The translations under genes were made by a program, and so were the position numbers. This document shows positions 52,207 through 61,021 of a stretch of DNA of 64,000 nucleotides, one piece after another (position 1 is the first letter of the stretch; each line of letters begins with the position of its first letter). Source of the DNA: Jejuia rubra (GTDB lineage Bacteria > Bacteroidota > Bacteroidia > Flavobacteriales > Flavobacteriaceae); contig NZ_JBHULY010000005.1 in assembly GCF_042684665.1 (NCBI RefSeq), forward strand, positions 558,001-622,000, in the 5' to 3' direction. The notes under the pieces were generated by a model. That model was not told the origin of the DNA. It searched no databases and saw only the letters and a program-made list of their open reading frames with translations.

Positions 52207-53760
52207 ATGACTATGCTAAAAGAGCAAAAAGATAATTTATTTGTTTTGGTAAAATCGCTTTCCAAGTCTGAAAAGCGACAATTCAAGCTTTATGTAGGCA
52301 GACTGGGGGTTAACGAGGATTCCAAGTTTCTGATGTTGTTCAATATTTTGGATAAGTTGAAGTTTTATGATGAGGCGTCTATTTTAAAAAAAGGCATTGT
52401 AAAGAAACAGCAACTATCTAATCTAAAAGCGCATCTCTACAAACAAATATTGATCAGTTTACGTCTAAACCCCTCTCATCAAAATGTTAGAATCCAAATC
52501 AGAGAACAGCTTGATTTTGCAACGATTTTGTACCATAAAGGCCTTTACAAACAGAGTTTAAAAATATTGGATAAGGCGAAAAACTTGGCGATTGCTCACG
52601 AAGAGAAAAATGTGGCATACGAAATTGTAGAGTTAGAGAAAGTAATTGAATCACAGTACATTACAAGGAGTATCAGTAATAGGGCAGATGAGTTGACCAT
52701 TCAGGCCAAAGAATTGAGCTTGCAAAATGTGGTGGCCAGTAAACTTTCTAATTTGTCATTACAACTGTATGGCTTGTTTTTAAAAACAGGTTACATCAAA
52801 AATGACGAAGAACATAAAATTATCACCAAGTATTTTAACGACAGGTTGCCCGTCTATGATATCAACAAGCTGGGTTTCAGGGAGAAGCTGTGGTTGTATA
52901 AGTCATATCTGTGGTATAGTTTCTTAACAGTGGATTTTCTGTCGTGCTATAAATACGCCTCAAAATGGGTGGATCTGTTTTATGAAAACAAGGATATGAT
53001 TGTGCTCAATCCCGTATTTTTCCTAAGGGGAAATCACTATTTGCTGGAAGCACTTTTTTATCTAAGGCAGTATGAAAAATTTAAAGCTACCCTATCGGAT
53101 TTTGAGGAGGTGGTCACAGAAAAATGGTTTCCATTGGATGATAATAATGAGTCGCTGGCCTTTTTATATATCTACACCAACAAATTCAATCTTCATTTTT
53201 TCGAAGGCAGTTTTCAGGAAGGTTTGCCATTGATTGATGAGGTTTTAGAGAAACTGAAAAATTATAAAAATCGGATTGATGAACATCATATTATGGTGTT
53301 TTATTATAAGATAGCCAGCATGTATTTTGGCGCTGGAGAAAATCGAAAATGTATTCATTATCTTGAAAAAATCATCAACAATAAATCCCTTCAAATGCGG
53401 GAGGATTTGCTATGTTTTTCCAGGATTTTGAATTTAGTGGCCCATTACGAAGCAGGGCTAGATTACAATCTTGACGTGCTGATACGAAGCACCTATAAAT
53501 TCCTCATAAAGATGGAAGACCTTTACGAGGTTCAAAAGGAATTCATCAAATTTTTGAGGGTATTGGGCGATATATATCCGCACGAGGTTAAAGGGGAATT
53601 CATCAAACTGCGCGATAAATTGAAAGAGTTTGAGGACGACCCCTATCAAAGCAGGGCTTTTTTGTATTTGGACATTATTTCATGGTTGGAATCTAAAATT
53701 GAAAATCGCCCTATTGGTGATATCATTAGGGATAAGTTTCGGGAAACACAGGCTAGGTAG
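52207..53760 (+). CDS. Unknown helical, TPR-like protein
   Basis: Family not recognised. It is 517 residues with no signal peptide or membrane segment, so cytosolic. The whole length appears alpha-helical with repeated amphipathic pairs (LYHKGLYKQSLKILDKAKNL, MYFGAGENRKCIHYLEKIIN), as in tetratricopeptide-like superhelices. Charged and Lys/Glu-rich with many Tyr and Phe. It is divergent from leuA and starts right after a perfect palindrome. A scaffold or regulatory role would be a guess. A second Met two codons in (52213) is an alternative start. Confidence 0.7.
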   Translation: MTMLKEQKDNLFVLVKSLSKSEKRQFKLYVGRLGVNEDSKFLMLFNILDKLKFYDEASILKKGIVKKQQLSNLKAHLYKQILISLRLNPSHQNVRIQIREQLDFATILYHKGLYKQSLKILDKAKNLAIAHEEKNVAYEIVELEKVIESQYITRSISNRADELTIQAKELSLQNVVASKLSNLSLQLYGLFLKTGYIKNDEEHKIITKYFNDRLPVYDINKLGFREKLWLYKSYLWYSFLTVDFLSCYKYASKWVDLFYENKDMIVLNPVFFLRGNHYLLEALFYLRQYEKFKATLSDFEEVVTEKWFPLDDNNESLAFLYIYTNKFNLHFFEGSFQEGLPLIDEVLEKLKNYKNRIDEHHIMVFYYKIASMYFGAGENRKCIHYLEKIINNKSLQMREDLLCFSRILNLVAHYEAGLDYNLDVLIRSTYKFLIKMEDLYEVQKEFIKFLRVLGDIYPHEVKGEFIKLRDKLKEFEDDPYQSRAFLYLDIISWLESKIENRPIGDIIRDKFRETQAR

Positions 53761-53774
53761 TATATAGTGCTTAA

Positions 53775-54926
53775 CTAAAACTTAACATCGATATCAAAAC
53801 GAATCCTGCTGCCATTTTCCAAGGATGGACCGTAAGGAACAAGCTGTTCCACCAAATAATACTTCATCACTAAATTCATGCGCTTGTTTAGGCTGTATGC
53901 GGCTACAAATTCAAAGCCTTTGTAATTGGTCAATCTTCCATCAGGTGAATCGAATGCCGAATAATCCCAGCGCGCCCAATCGTTTTGTGTCAGGAAATCG
54001 ACAGCGGCATAGCGCTGCAAATAATTATAGGTCAGTTTGAAAAACCAATCACCCTTGGCTTTAAGCTCTCCATAGCTAAAACCGCTAACAAAGCCAGCTG
54101 TTTCATCCTTCAAATTTTGCGGAATATTGGGGTTGTTGTTGTAATCCTCCAAATTTTGATAGTAATCCCAATCCCAGTTGATATTCGGTTTCTTACTAAT
54201 ATTCAATTTGCCGCCCAAATGAAAAATAGTATAATCAAAAACGAAAGTGGCCGCCCCATCGGGGATATCGGGTATGTTTTTGAAAAAATAAAATGAGGGG
54301 AAGATATTTAGCCGATTATCCAAAAAGCTTAGGTTAGTTTGATAACCCTGAAAATAAGCATCTTTGCCCAAGGATTCACCTGATGCCACAACAATAAAAT
54401 GCCCTGCTCCCAAACTGATAGCATCCAAAATACACGAATTTATAGGAATTGTATTTTTCAAAAAGACACCTTCAGGAAATACGTTGTCACTCCAAAACTG
54501 CTCATTGTTTTTTTCGAATGGGAAGGTGTTTTTTCCTATCCATCCTTCAAAAGTTTTGTGTTTCGCTTTGAAATATACTTTCTCGAACCCCACCGGCAAA
54601 GTGCCAAATTCTTTGGAAACATCACCTAAAGTAATTTGGGGATCCTGCTGTTTAATAGGGTTGCCGGTCCTTAGCCTTAGACCAACTGTTGCCCAATCTT
54701 TATAGCTGTAGGTGGCTCCAATCCGTGCACGATAGCGCATTCTGGTGCGGTCTTCCCTATAAGTGCCATCAGACTTTCTGGAATCCCAATCCTGCTCCAC
54801 CCGAAATCTAAAATCGGCTTCGAAGTCAATATTTTCTAAAATTTTATGCTGGGCCGAAACATTGAGTAAAATTCCAAAAACGAAAAGGAATAGAGGCAAT
54901 TTTGTAGTCAATTTATCCGAGGTCAT
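53775..54926 (-). CDS. Outer-membrane beta-barrel protein, porin-like
   Basis: 383 residues. A signal peptide (FLFVFGILLNVSAQ) precedes a barrel of amphipathic strands, such as MRYRARIGATYSYKDWATVGLRLRTGN and FKLTYNYLQRYAAVD (shown in part: RYRARIGATYSY, GLRLRTGN). It ends with an aromatic residue (RIRFDIDVKF), the usual outer-membrane insertion signal. It resembles flavobacterial putative porins; substrate unknown. ATG 54926 is chosen because the longer frame starts with TTG. It is convergent with the 52207 gene (14-base gap). Confidence 0.8.
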   Translation of the reverse strand: MTSDKLTTKLPLFLFVFGILLNVSAQHKILENIDFEADFRFRVEQDWDSRKSDGTYREDRTRMRYRARIGATYSYKDWATVGLRLRTGNPIKQQDPQITLGDVSKEFGTLPVGFEKVYFKAKHKTFEGWIGKNTFPFEKNNEQFWSDNVFPEGVFLKNTIPINSCILDAISLGAGHFIVVASGESLGKDAYFQGYQTNLSFLDNRLNIFPSFYFFKNIPDIPDGAATFVFDYTIFHLGGKLNISKKPNINWDWDYYQNLEDYNNNPNIPQNLKDETAGFVSGFSYGELKAKGDWFFKLTYNYLQRYAAVDFLTQNDWARWDYSAFDSPDGRLTNYKGFEFVAAYSLNKRMNLVMKYYLVEQLVPYGPSLENGSRIRFDIDVKF

Positions 54927-55040
54927 ATAGGTTGTAAAAAGTGGCAATGTATGAATTCCGAAAGAATAAAAAACTAACGGTTGTCATATTGGGCAGAATT
55001 TCAATCAAACTTAAATCGATTAAAATTTCACATCAAAAAT

Positions 55041-55072
55041 TTTGATTTTTCGCATTTAATATTGAATATTTG
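55041..55072 (+). promoter_or_regulatory. Promoter of the SAM-I riboswitch/metY transcript
   Basis: TTTG at 55041-55044, a 20-base spacer and AATATTTG at 55065-55072 (one change from TAnnTTTG). The aptamer begins about 30 bases downstream. Confidence 0.55.
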
Positions 55073-55103
55073 CATTCACAAAAGTTCAGACAGGTATTGA
55101 AAT

Positions 55104-55224
55104 GTTATCAAGAAAGGTGGAGGGATTAGACCCCGTGAAGCCTTAGCAACCCTTTAGACTTACTAAAGAAGGTGCTACGTTCTACTTAAGCCCTGATTCA
55201 TTTATCGAGGTTTTGATAGATAAC
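55104..55224 (+). ncRNA. SAM-I (S-box) riboswitch upstream of metY
   Basis: Outer stem GTTATC (55104-55109) pairs with GATAAC (55219-55224). The conserved core reads AAGGTGGAGGGATTAGACCC, then GTGAAGCCTTAGCAACC, the diagnostic S-box sequence, followed by the P3 hairpin and a TGCTACGTTCTAC segment. Downstream, GCGCA (55282-55286) pairs with TGCGC (55298-55302) before a T-rich stretch (an imperfect terminator candidate), and AAATTACA/TGTAATTT forms a small hairpin. SAM should reduce expression of metY and the following genes. No other gene was seen in 54948-55413. Confidence 0.92.
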
Positions 55225-55413
55225 CTAACAAATTACACACTGTAATTTTCCGAATTTCTTTATAACATTTTTCTATTTGATGCGCATATTTAACTAGTGC
55301 GCTATTGACTTTTTGGTTCGAAAAAGAACTCTGAGATGTTAAACATCGAAGTATCCTTTGGACCTGTCGTTCTCGTGGAGGCGGGAATCAAATTAACTAA
55401 AAAAATAAGAAAA

Positions 55414-56688
55414 ATGAGCGAACAAAAATTAGCGACAAATGCATTGCATGCCGGACACGATGTAAAAGCCAACGGTGGAACAAGAGCAGTGCCAATTTAT
55501 CAAACCACGTCTTACGTCTTTAATGACTCTGACCATGCGGCCAATCTCTTTTCATTACAGGAATTAGGGTTTATTTACACGCGATTGAACAACCCAACCA
55601 ACCAAATTTTACAGGAACGCTTAGCGGCTGTTGAAGGCGGTATCGGTGCAGTGGTATTTGCGTCGGGTACTGCGGCAATTTCTACTGGATTATTAACGCT
55701 TTTAAAGGCTGGCGACCATATTGTAGCTTCGAGTAGTTTATACGGAGGAACCTATAATTTATTGAATGTTACTCTTCCAAGATTGGGCATTACTACGACT
55801 TTTGTGGATGCTTCGGACGCACAAAATTTTGAGGATGCCGTACAGGATAATACCCGTGCGTTTTTCGTAGAATCTTTAGGAAATCCAAAATTGGATGTTT
55901 TGGATATTGAAGCGATTGCTGAAAAATCCAAAGGGGCTGGTGTGCCATTTATTGTGGATAATACGGTAGCAACGCCTGCATTGTTAAATCCAATAAAACA
56001 TGGTGCTAACATCGTGATCCATTCCTTGACTAAATATATTGGTGGGCAGGGTACCTCTTTGGGAGGTGCTATTATCGATGCCGGTACTTTTGATTGGGCC
56101 AATGGGAAATTCCCGGAATTTACTGAGCCATCGGCTGGGTATCACGGCTTAAAATACCACGAGACTTTGGGTGCAGCTTCCTATACCTTTAAATTGATTT
56201 TGGAAGGTTTAAGGGATTTCGGAGGCGCTATGAGTCCGACCAATGCTTTTAATATTATCCAAGGTTTAGAAACATTGCCTGTGCGCATCAAACAGCATAG
56301 TGAAAATGCCCTTGAACTTGCCAAATGGCTGGAGGCTCAACCTGAAGTGGCTTGGGTAAACTATCCTGGTTTGGAAAGTAGCAAGTACAAAACTTTGGCC
56401 GATAAATATTTACCGGATGGACAAAGTGGTATCGTGACTTTCGGTGCGAAAGGTGGTTTTGAAGCGGCCAAAACAGTGGCCGATGAAACACAAATTTTCT
56501 CATTATTGGCTAATATCGGAGACACTAAATCTTTGATTATTCACCCATCAAGTACGACACACCAACAGCTGGACGAAGCCCAGCAGGAATCGGCCGGGGT
56601 GTCTGCGGATTTGATTCGATTGTCTGTGGGTATTGAAGATGTTGAAGATTTAAAAGCAGATTTAAAACAGGCGTTTGCTAAGATTTAA
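55414..56688 (+). CDS. metY: O-acetylhomoserine sulfhydrylase
   Basis: PLP enzyme of the Cys/Met metabolism family that makes homocysteine from O-acetylhomoserine and sulfide. It is 424 residues. TNALHAGHD near the N-terminus, VVFASGTAAIS, and the PLP lysine in HSLTKYIGGQGTSLGG are intact. The length and the long loop after the lysine distinguish MetY from the shorter MetB/MetZ type found at 61022. The ATG at 55414 gives the family N-terminus; the longer frame reads through the leader. Controlled by the SAM-I riboswitch upstream. Confidence 0.95.
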   Translation: MSEQKLATNALHAGHDVKANGGTRAVPIYQTTSYVFNDSDHAANLFSLQELGFIYTRLNNPTNQILQERLAAVEGGIGAVVFASGTAAISTGLLTLLKAGDHIVASSSLYGGTYNLLNVTLPRLGITTTFVDASDAQNFEDAVQDNTRAFFVESLGNPKLDVLDIEAIAEKSKGAGVPFIVDNTVATPALLNPIKHGANIVIHSLTKYIGGQGTSLGGAIIDAGTFDWANGKFPEFTEPSAGYHGLKYHETLGAASYTFKLILEGLRDFGGAMSPTNAFNIIQGLETLPVRIKQHSENALELAKWLEAQPEVAWVNYPGLESSKYKTLADKYLPDGQSGIVTFGAKGGFEAAKTVADETQIFSLLANIGDTKSLIIHPSSTTHQQLDEAQQESAGVSADLIRLSVGIEDVEDLKADLKQAFAKI

Positions 56689-56690
56689 AG

Positions 56691-56837
56691 CCCCGCCTAA
56701 CCTCCCCAAAGGGGAGGCACCTTACTCATGGGGAGTATTATGTTTGAGTGAGCGTAGTCGAAGTATTGGAGAGGCAAGGTGCGATTTTAAACATAACAAT
56801 AGGCGTTCCCCTCCTTGGAGGTCCCGATAGGGGTGGG
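56691..56837. repeat. Inverted pair of CTCCCC-type palindromes after metY
   Basis: CCTAACCTCCCCAAAGGGG (56696-56714) on the left; inverted CCCCTCCTTGGAGG on the right (56808-56821), followed by TCCCGATAGGGG. Between them GAGTGAGCGTAGTCGAAGT (about 56746-56764) is a degenerate copy of the 22-base repeat at 19188 and 56944. The gap 56689-57082 consists almost entirely of such elements. Confidence 0.65.
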
Positions 56838-56878
56838 TTAAAAGCTGGAAATAAGAAGTGTTTTTAGCAGACACACCC

Positions 56879-56977
56879 GCGTTAGGGATTGAACGGCATG
56901 TTTAAGCTCCTCGGAGAGAGCGAGTAGTGAAAGCCCGACCCGTGGTCACTGAGCGGAGTCGAAGTGTAGGGTAACGC
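56879..56977. repeat. Dispersed element (GCGTTAGGG...GGGTAACGC type), copy B, interrupted
   Basis: Shares GCGTTAGGG at the left and AAAGCCCGACCCG with AGGGTAACGCCCAAAAA at the right with copy A (34569-34673). In copy B the tail is interrupted by 24 bases (56944-56967) that are absent from copy A. Confidence 0.75.
56944..56965. mobile_element. 22-base palindromic unit inserted in the copy B element
   Basis: The same 22-base unit as at 19188-19209, starting GGTCACTGAGCGG and ending AGTCGAAGT. It interrupts the sequence that is continuous in copy A (CCCGACCCGTAGGGTAACG) and is flanked by GT on both sides, a possible 2-base target duplication. Confidence 0.65.
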
Positions 56978-57050
56978 CCAAAAAATTAAATAAAACAAAA
57001 GTTGAAAGGTTTAAATTTCCAGTCAGCTTTAAAACATAAGAGTAAAAATT

Positions 57051-57077
57051 CCCCTCCTTTGGAGGGGTTAGGGGAGG
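57051..57077. repeat. CCCCTCC-type palindrome before the metX fusion
   Basis: CCCCTCCTTTGGAGGGG (57051-57067) then TTAGGGGAGG. It ends six bases before the start codon 57083. Read in frame it gives SPPLEGLGEAY, a typical false N-terminal extension. Confidence 0.7.
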
Positions 57078-57082
57078 CTTAT

Positions 57083-60000
57083 ATGAAACACCCATTACAA
57101 CATATCATCATTAAAGATTACACCACCGAAAGTGGTGTGCTGAATACTGCAATAAAATTGAGTTATCAGGTGTTTGGGCAAGCTTTGGGGAGTGCGCCAA
57201 TTGTTTTGGTAAACCATGCGCTGACTGGGAATAGTAATGTGGCCGGTGATGATGGTTGGTGGCAGGATTTGATTGGTGTGGACAAGGTGATCGATACCAA
57301 ATTGTACACCATTTTGGCGTTTAATATTCCCGGAAATGGCTTTGACGGTTTTGTGATCGACAACTATAAGGATTTTGTGGCGCGCGACGTTGCGAATATC
57401 TTTTTGAAAGGTTTGGAAATCCTGAAAACGGGTCAATTATTTGCAACGATTGGTGGTTCTTTGGGTGGTGGTATTGCTTGGGAAATGGCGGCTTTGGCAC
57501 CTGATTTTACCGAGCATTTGATTGTGGTGGCCACAGATTGGAAATCCACCGATTGGCTGATTGCAAATTGCCAAATTCAGGAGCAATTTCTGTTGAATTC
57601 GAAGAATCCCGTACACGATGCACGCATGCATGCCATGCTGTGTTACCGTACGCCAGAGTCGTTTAAGGAACGTTTCCAGCGGTCTAAAAATGAGGATTTA
57701 GAGATTTTTAATGTGGAAAGTTGGTTGTTGCACCACGGGAAAAAATTGCAGGAACGCTTCCAGCTTTCGGCCTATAAATTGATGAATCAGTTGTTGAAAA
57801 CCATCGATGTCACCAAAGGTAGGGCAAGCAATTTTAATGTGCTTGAAAATATTAAGGCCAATATTCATATAGTTGGAGTGGATTCTGATTTGTTTTTTAC
57901 GGCAGCCGAAAATAGGGAGACACATCGTCAATTGGCGCAGGCCCATCCTAACGTGACTTATAATGAGATTCACTCCGTACATGGACATGATGCTTTTTTA
58001 ATGGAATATGACCAGTTGGAGGAAATTGTGGAGGGTATTTTTGTGCCCGATTCAAAACGTAAACGTATGAAGATTTTAAAATTTGGAGGCAAGTCTTTGG
58101 CCAATGGAAAAGGGCTGAATACCGTGCTTTCAATTATTGAAAATAAGGTAAACGCTGGCGAACGGATTAGCATTGTGGTTTCGGCAAGAGGGTCTGCTAC
58201 CAATGATTTGGAAGGGATTTTAAACAAAGCTTTAAAAGGTGAAGCTTATAAGGAGGAACTTGAAGCATTTAAAGCTTATCAGGTGGAGCCTCTAAAATCG
58301 GTGGATTTTTCAAAGGAATTTGCAGTTTTGGACAAGCTTTTTGAAGGGGTGAGCCTGTTGCGCGATTACAGCAAAAAGACCAAGGATACTATTTTGGCGC
58401 AGGGTGAATTGCTGTCCGTAAAGCTGATTACCGAAATTTTGAACGTCAAAGGTATAAAGGCCAATGCCGTGGACGCAAGGGAGTTGATAAAAACCGATGA
58501 GGCCTTTGGAAATGCCCAACCGCTTTCAAAATTATCCAAAGAAAATACACAGGGGTATTTCAAAAAACATAGGGAGGCGGTAAATATAGTTACTGGCTTT
58601 ATCGCTTCAAATTTAAAGAATGAAACCACTACTTTGGGAAGAAACGGAAGTAATTATACGGCCGCCTTATTGGCCAATTTCTTGGACGCTGAGGAATTGG
58701 AAAACTACACGCACGTTAGCGGTATCTATACGGCCGACCCGAGTTTAGTTTCCGATGCAAAGCAAATCAGGGAATTGTCTTATAGTGAAGCGAATGAGTT
58801 GGCCAATTTTGGAACTTCGGTATTACATGCCAAAACCATTATTCCTTTGGTGGAAAAAAATATCAACCTCAGGATTTTAAACACCTTTAATGCTGATGAT
58901 GAAGGCACATTGATCACGGCGCGACCGAGTAACAAAGAAGTAACCTCGCTTTCGGTTTTGGATAACGTGGCATTATTGAATTTAGAAGGGCGCGGCTTAT
59001 TAGGCAAAATTGGCGTAGACGCACGAATTTTCGGGGCGTTGAGCAATTATGGCATCAGTGTGAGTATTGTGTCCCAGGGTTCTTCGGAGCGGGGCATCGG
59101 GTTGATTATTGATGCCGACCAAGCTACGCAGGCCGTAATAGCTTTGGAACGTGAGTTTGAAAGCGATTTCTATTCCCAGGATGTAAACAAGATTGATGTG
59201 GTGGACGATGTGGCGGTAATTTCCATTGTGGGCATTGAGTTGAGTTCGTTCCATAAACCATTTAATGCCTTAATACGGAACCAGATAACGCCATTGTTAT
59301 TCAACAATACGGTTACAGGGAAGAACGTAAGTTTGGTGGTTAAAAAATCGCAATTGCATAAGGCACTTAATGTGATTCACGGGGAGATTTTCGGGATTTC
59401 GAAGAAAATTAATATTGCCATATTTGGTCACGGCGGTGTTGGTGGAGCGCTTATCAATCAGATTTTGAAATCGAAAGATGAGATTGAAAAACGAAAAGGT
59501 ATCAATTTGAATGTGTTTGCCATTGCCAATTCCACAAAGTTGATTTTGGATAAAAATGGAGTGGCGTCAAATTGGAAGGAGGCCATCAAACATAGTACTT
59601 ATGAAAGTTCTATTGCTGATATTATCACCTACGCGAAAAACCATCATTTGGAGAATTTGATTGCGGTGGACAATACGGCGAGCGATATATTTTACAAAAA
59701 TTATATTCCGTTGGTGGAGGCAGGGTTTGATTTGGTGTCCTCCAACAAAATCGCCAATACCATTTCGCATGAGTTTTATACAGAATTGCGTGAGCAGTTG
59801 AAAGAACACAATAAAGAATATTTGTATGAAACCACCGTTGGTGCCGGATTACCTTTGATCGATACGATTAAATTATTGCACGAATCTGGTGAAAATATCA
59901 CGCGAATTAGAGGGGTGTTTTCAGGAACTCTGAGTTATTTGTTCAATAACTTTTCAGTTGAAGATAAACCCTTTAGTGTCATTATCCGTGAAACGGTTGA

Positions 60001-60481
60001 AAAAGGCTTTACAGAGCCAGACCCACGAGAGGATTTTTCAGGAAATGATGTGGCCAGAAAGTTGTTGATTTTGGCAAGGGAACTGGATTTGCAAAACGAG
60101 TTTGAGGACGTTGAAGTTCTGAATTTAATTCCTGAGGCCTATCGCGATATTTCGGTCGAGGACTTTTTATCCCAATTGGAGGTTTTGGATGAGCAGTATC
60201 AAAAATTGAAAGATGAGCAAAAGCCGGGGCATGTGTTGCGCTATGTGGGAGATTTGTCGGGAGATTTGTCGCAGGATAAAGGCAATTTGGAAGTGAAATT
60301 GGTGTCCATTCCTGCGGATAGTACTTTGGGCCATGTTAAAGGTAGCGATGCAATTTTTGAGATATTTACTGAAAGTTATGGGGAGCAACCTATTGTTATC
60401 CAAGGTGCGGGGGCTGGTTCAGAGGTAACGGCACGTGGGGTGTTTGGAGATATTTTGCGGTTGTCAAAACATATTAATTAG
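57083..60481 (+). CDS. metX-thrA: Trifunctional fusion: homoserine O-acetyltransferase - aspartokinase - homoserine dehydrogenase
   Basis: 1132 residues in one uninterrupted frame. Residues 1 to about 325 are a MetX-type alpha/beta hydrolase: oxyanion HALTGNSNVAG, nucleophile GGSLGGGIAWE near 125, catalytic Asp and His in VGVDSDLFF and VHGHDAFLMEY. From residue 329 (MKILKFGGKSL) comes aspartokinase with its GRNGSNYTAALLAN segment, then two ACT domains (around 600-750; GRGLLGKIGVDARIF, ISVSIVSQGSSERG). From about 774 comes homoserine dehydrogenase with INIAIFGHGGVGG and SSNKIANTISHEF. It covers aspartate phosphorylation, aspartate-semialdehyde reduction and homoserine acetylation, but not asd. 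The start at 57083 skips repeat-derived residues. It is likely under the SAM-I riboswitch with metY. Confidence 0.92.
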   Translation: MKHPLQHIIIKDYTTESGVLNTAIKLSYQVFGQALGSAPIVLVNHALTGNSNVAGDDGWWQDLIGVDKVIDTKLYTILAFNIPGNGFDGFVIDNYKDFVARDVANIFLKGLEILKTGQLFATIGGSLGGGIAWEMAALAPDFTEHLIVVATDWKSTDWLIANCQIQEQFLLNSKNPVHDARMHAMLCYRTPESFKERFQRSKNEDLEIFNVESWLLHHGKKLQERFQLSAYKLMNQLLKTIDVTKGRASNFNVLENIKANIHIVGVDSDLFFTAAENRETHRQLAQAHPNVTYNEIHSVHGHDAFLMEYDQLEEIVEGIFVPDSKRKRMKILKFGGKSLANGKGLNTVLSIIENKVNAGERISIVVSARGSATNDLEGILNKALKGEAYKEELEAFKAYQVEPLKSVDFSKEFAVLDKLFEGVSLLRDYSKKTKDTILAQGELLSVKLITEILNVKGIKANAVDARELIKTDEAFGNAQPLSKLSKENTQGYFKKHREAVNIVTGFIASNLKNETTTLGRNGSNYTAALLANFLDAEELENYTHVSGIYTADPSLVSDAKQIRELSYSEANELANFGTSVLHAKTIIPLVEKNINLRILNTFNADDEGTLITARPSNKEVTSLSVLDNVALLNLEGRGLLGKIGVDARIFGALSNYGISVSIVSQGSSERGIGLIIDADQATQAVIALEREFESDFYSQDVNKIDVVDDVAVISIVGIELSSFHKPFNALIRNQITPLLFNNTVTGKNVSLVVKKSQLHKALNVIHGEIFGISKKINIAIFGHGGVGGALINQILKSKDEIEKRKGINLNVFAIANSTKLILDKNGVASNWKEAIKHSTYESSIADIITYAKNHHLENLIAVDNTASDIFYKNYIPLVEAGFDLVSSNKIANTISHEFYTELREQLKEHNKEYLYETTVGAGLPLIDTIKLLHESGENITRIRGVFSGTLSYLFNNFSVEDKPFSVIIRETVEKGFTEPDPREDFSGNDVARKLLILARELDLQNEFEDVEVLNLIPEAYRDISVEDFLSQLEVLDEQYQKLKDEQKPGHVLRYVGDLSGDLSQDKGNLEVKLVSIPADSTLGHVKGSDAIFEIFTESYGEQPIVIQGAGAGSEVTARGVFGDILRLSKHIN

Positions 60482-60496
60482 TTACATGAATTACTC

Positions 60497-60976
60497 ATGA
60501 ATAAGCGTAAATCTATCGTTGAGAATGAATATGTGCCCATTTCAGCCTTTGTTGCATTGGATAAACTACCGGCGGTTGATTCGATCAATAGATTCTTAAG
60601 AGGAAAAGAAAAATCAGAAGAGGTTATTGCTTATCTCAATTGGGAGAAATCCTCAGACGAATTAGTTTCCTTTTGTAGAGCTGTTTGCGAAATCGAAATT
60701 CCCAAAAAGTTTGATTTCTTGATTGACCTTCAAGATAATTTAGGAGGAATTGATATTGATGCAACTATTACAAAAGCCATTTGGAACGGAATGTTGCCAT
60801 TGAATTTTATTGATTTAGGATACAAAACCTTTACAATAATTAAATTCAAAGGTGGTGTGCCAGAGCGACTGGATTCATTGGAAGAGATGGATGAAGCTGA
60901 TTTTAAACCGAGATTTGTTCTTTGTTCAAAATCAAATAAAAATGAAATAATTACAGAACTAGAGAGGTTTATTTGA
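60497..60976 (+). CDS. Hypothetical protein inside the methionine gene cluster
   Basis: Not recognised. It is 159 residues with no signal peptide or membrane helix. Mixed helix and strand; acidic stretches such as LDSLEEMDEADF; last residues ELERFI. It lies 15 bases after the metX-thrA fusion and 45 bases before metZ in the same direction, so it is probably co-transcribed. There is no visible link to methionine, so it may be a recent insertion into the operon. Confidence 0.7.
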   Translation: MNKRKSIVENEYVPISAFVALDKLPAVDSINRFLRGKEKSEEVIAYLNWEKSSDELVSFCRAVCEIEIPKKFDFLIDLQDNLGGIDIDATITKAIWNGMLPLNFIDLGYKTFTIIKFKGGVPERLDSLEEMDEADFKPRFVLCSKSNKNEIITELERFI

Positions 60977-61021
60977 TCAAATACAATTTTATTGAAACCT
61001 TTTGGGGCAACTATAAGTAAA

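Noticed and set aside
55336..55413. 26-residue N-terminal extension of MetY
   Set aside because: It reads through the riboswitch leader; homologous N-termini start at the MSEQK residue (55414).
57002..57082. 27-residue N-terminal extension of the MetX fusion starting at TTG
   Set aside because: The residues SPPLEGLGEAY are the translation of a CCCCTCC palindromic repeat, not protein sequence.
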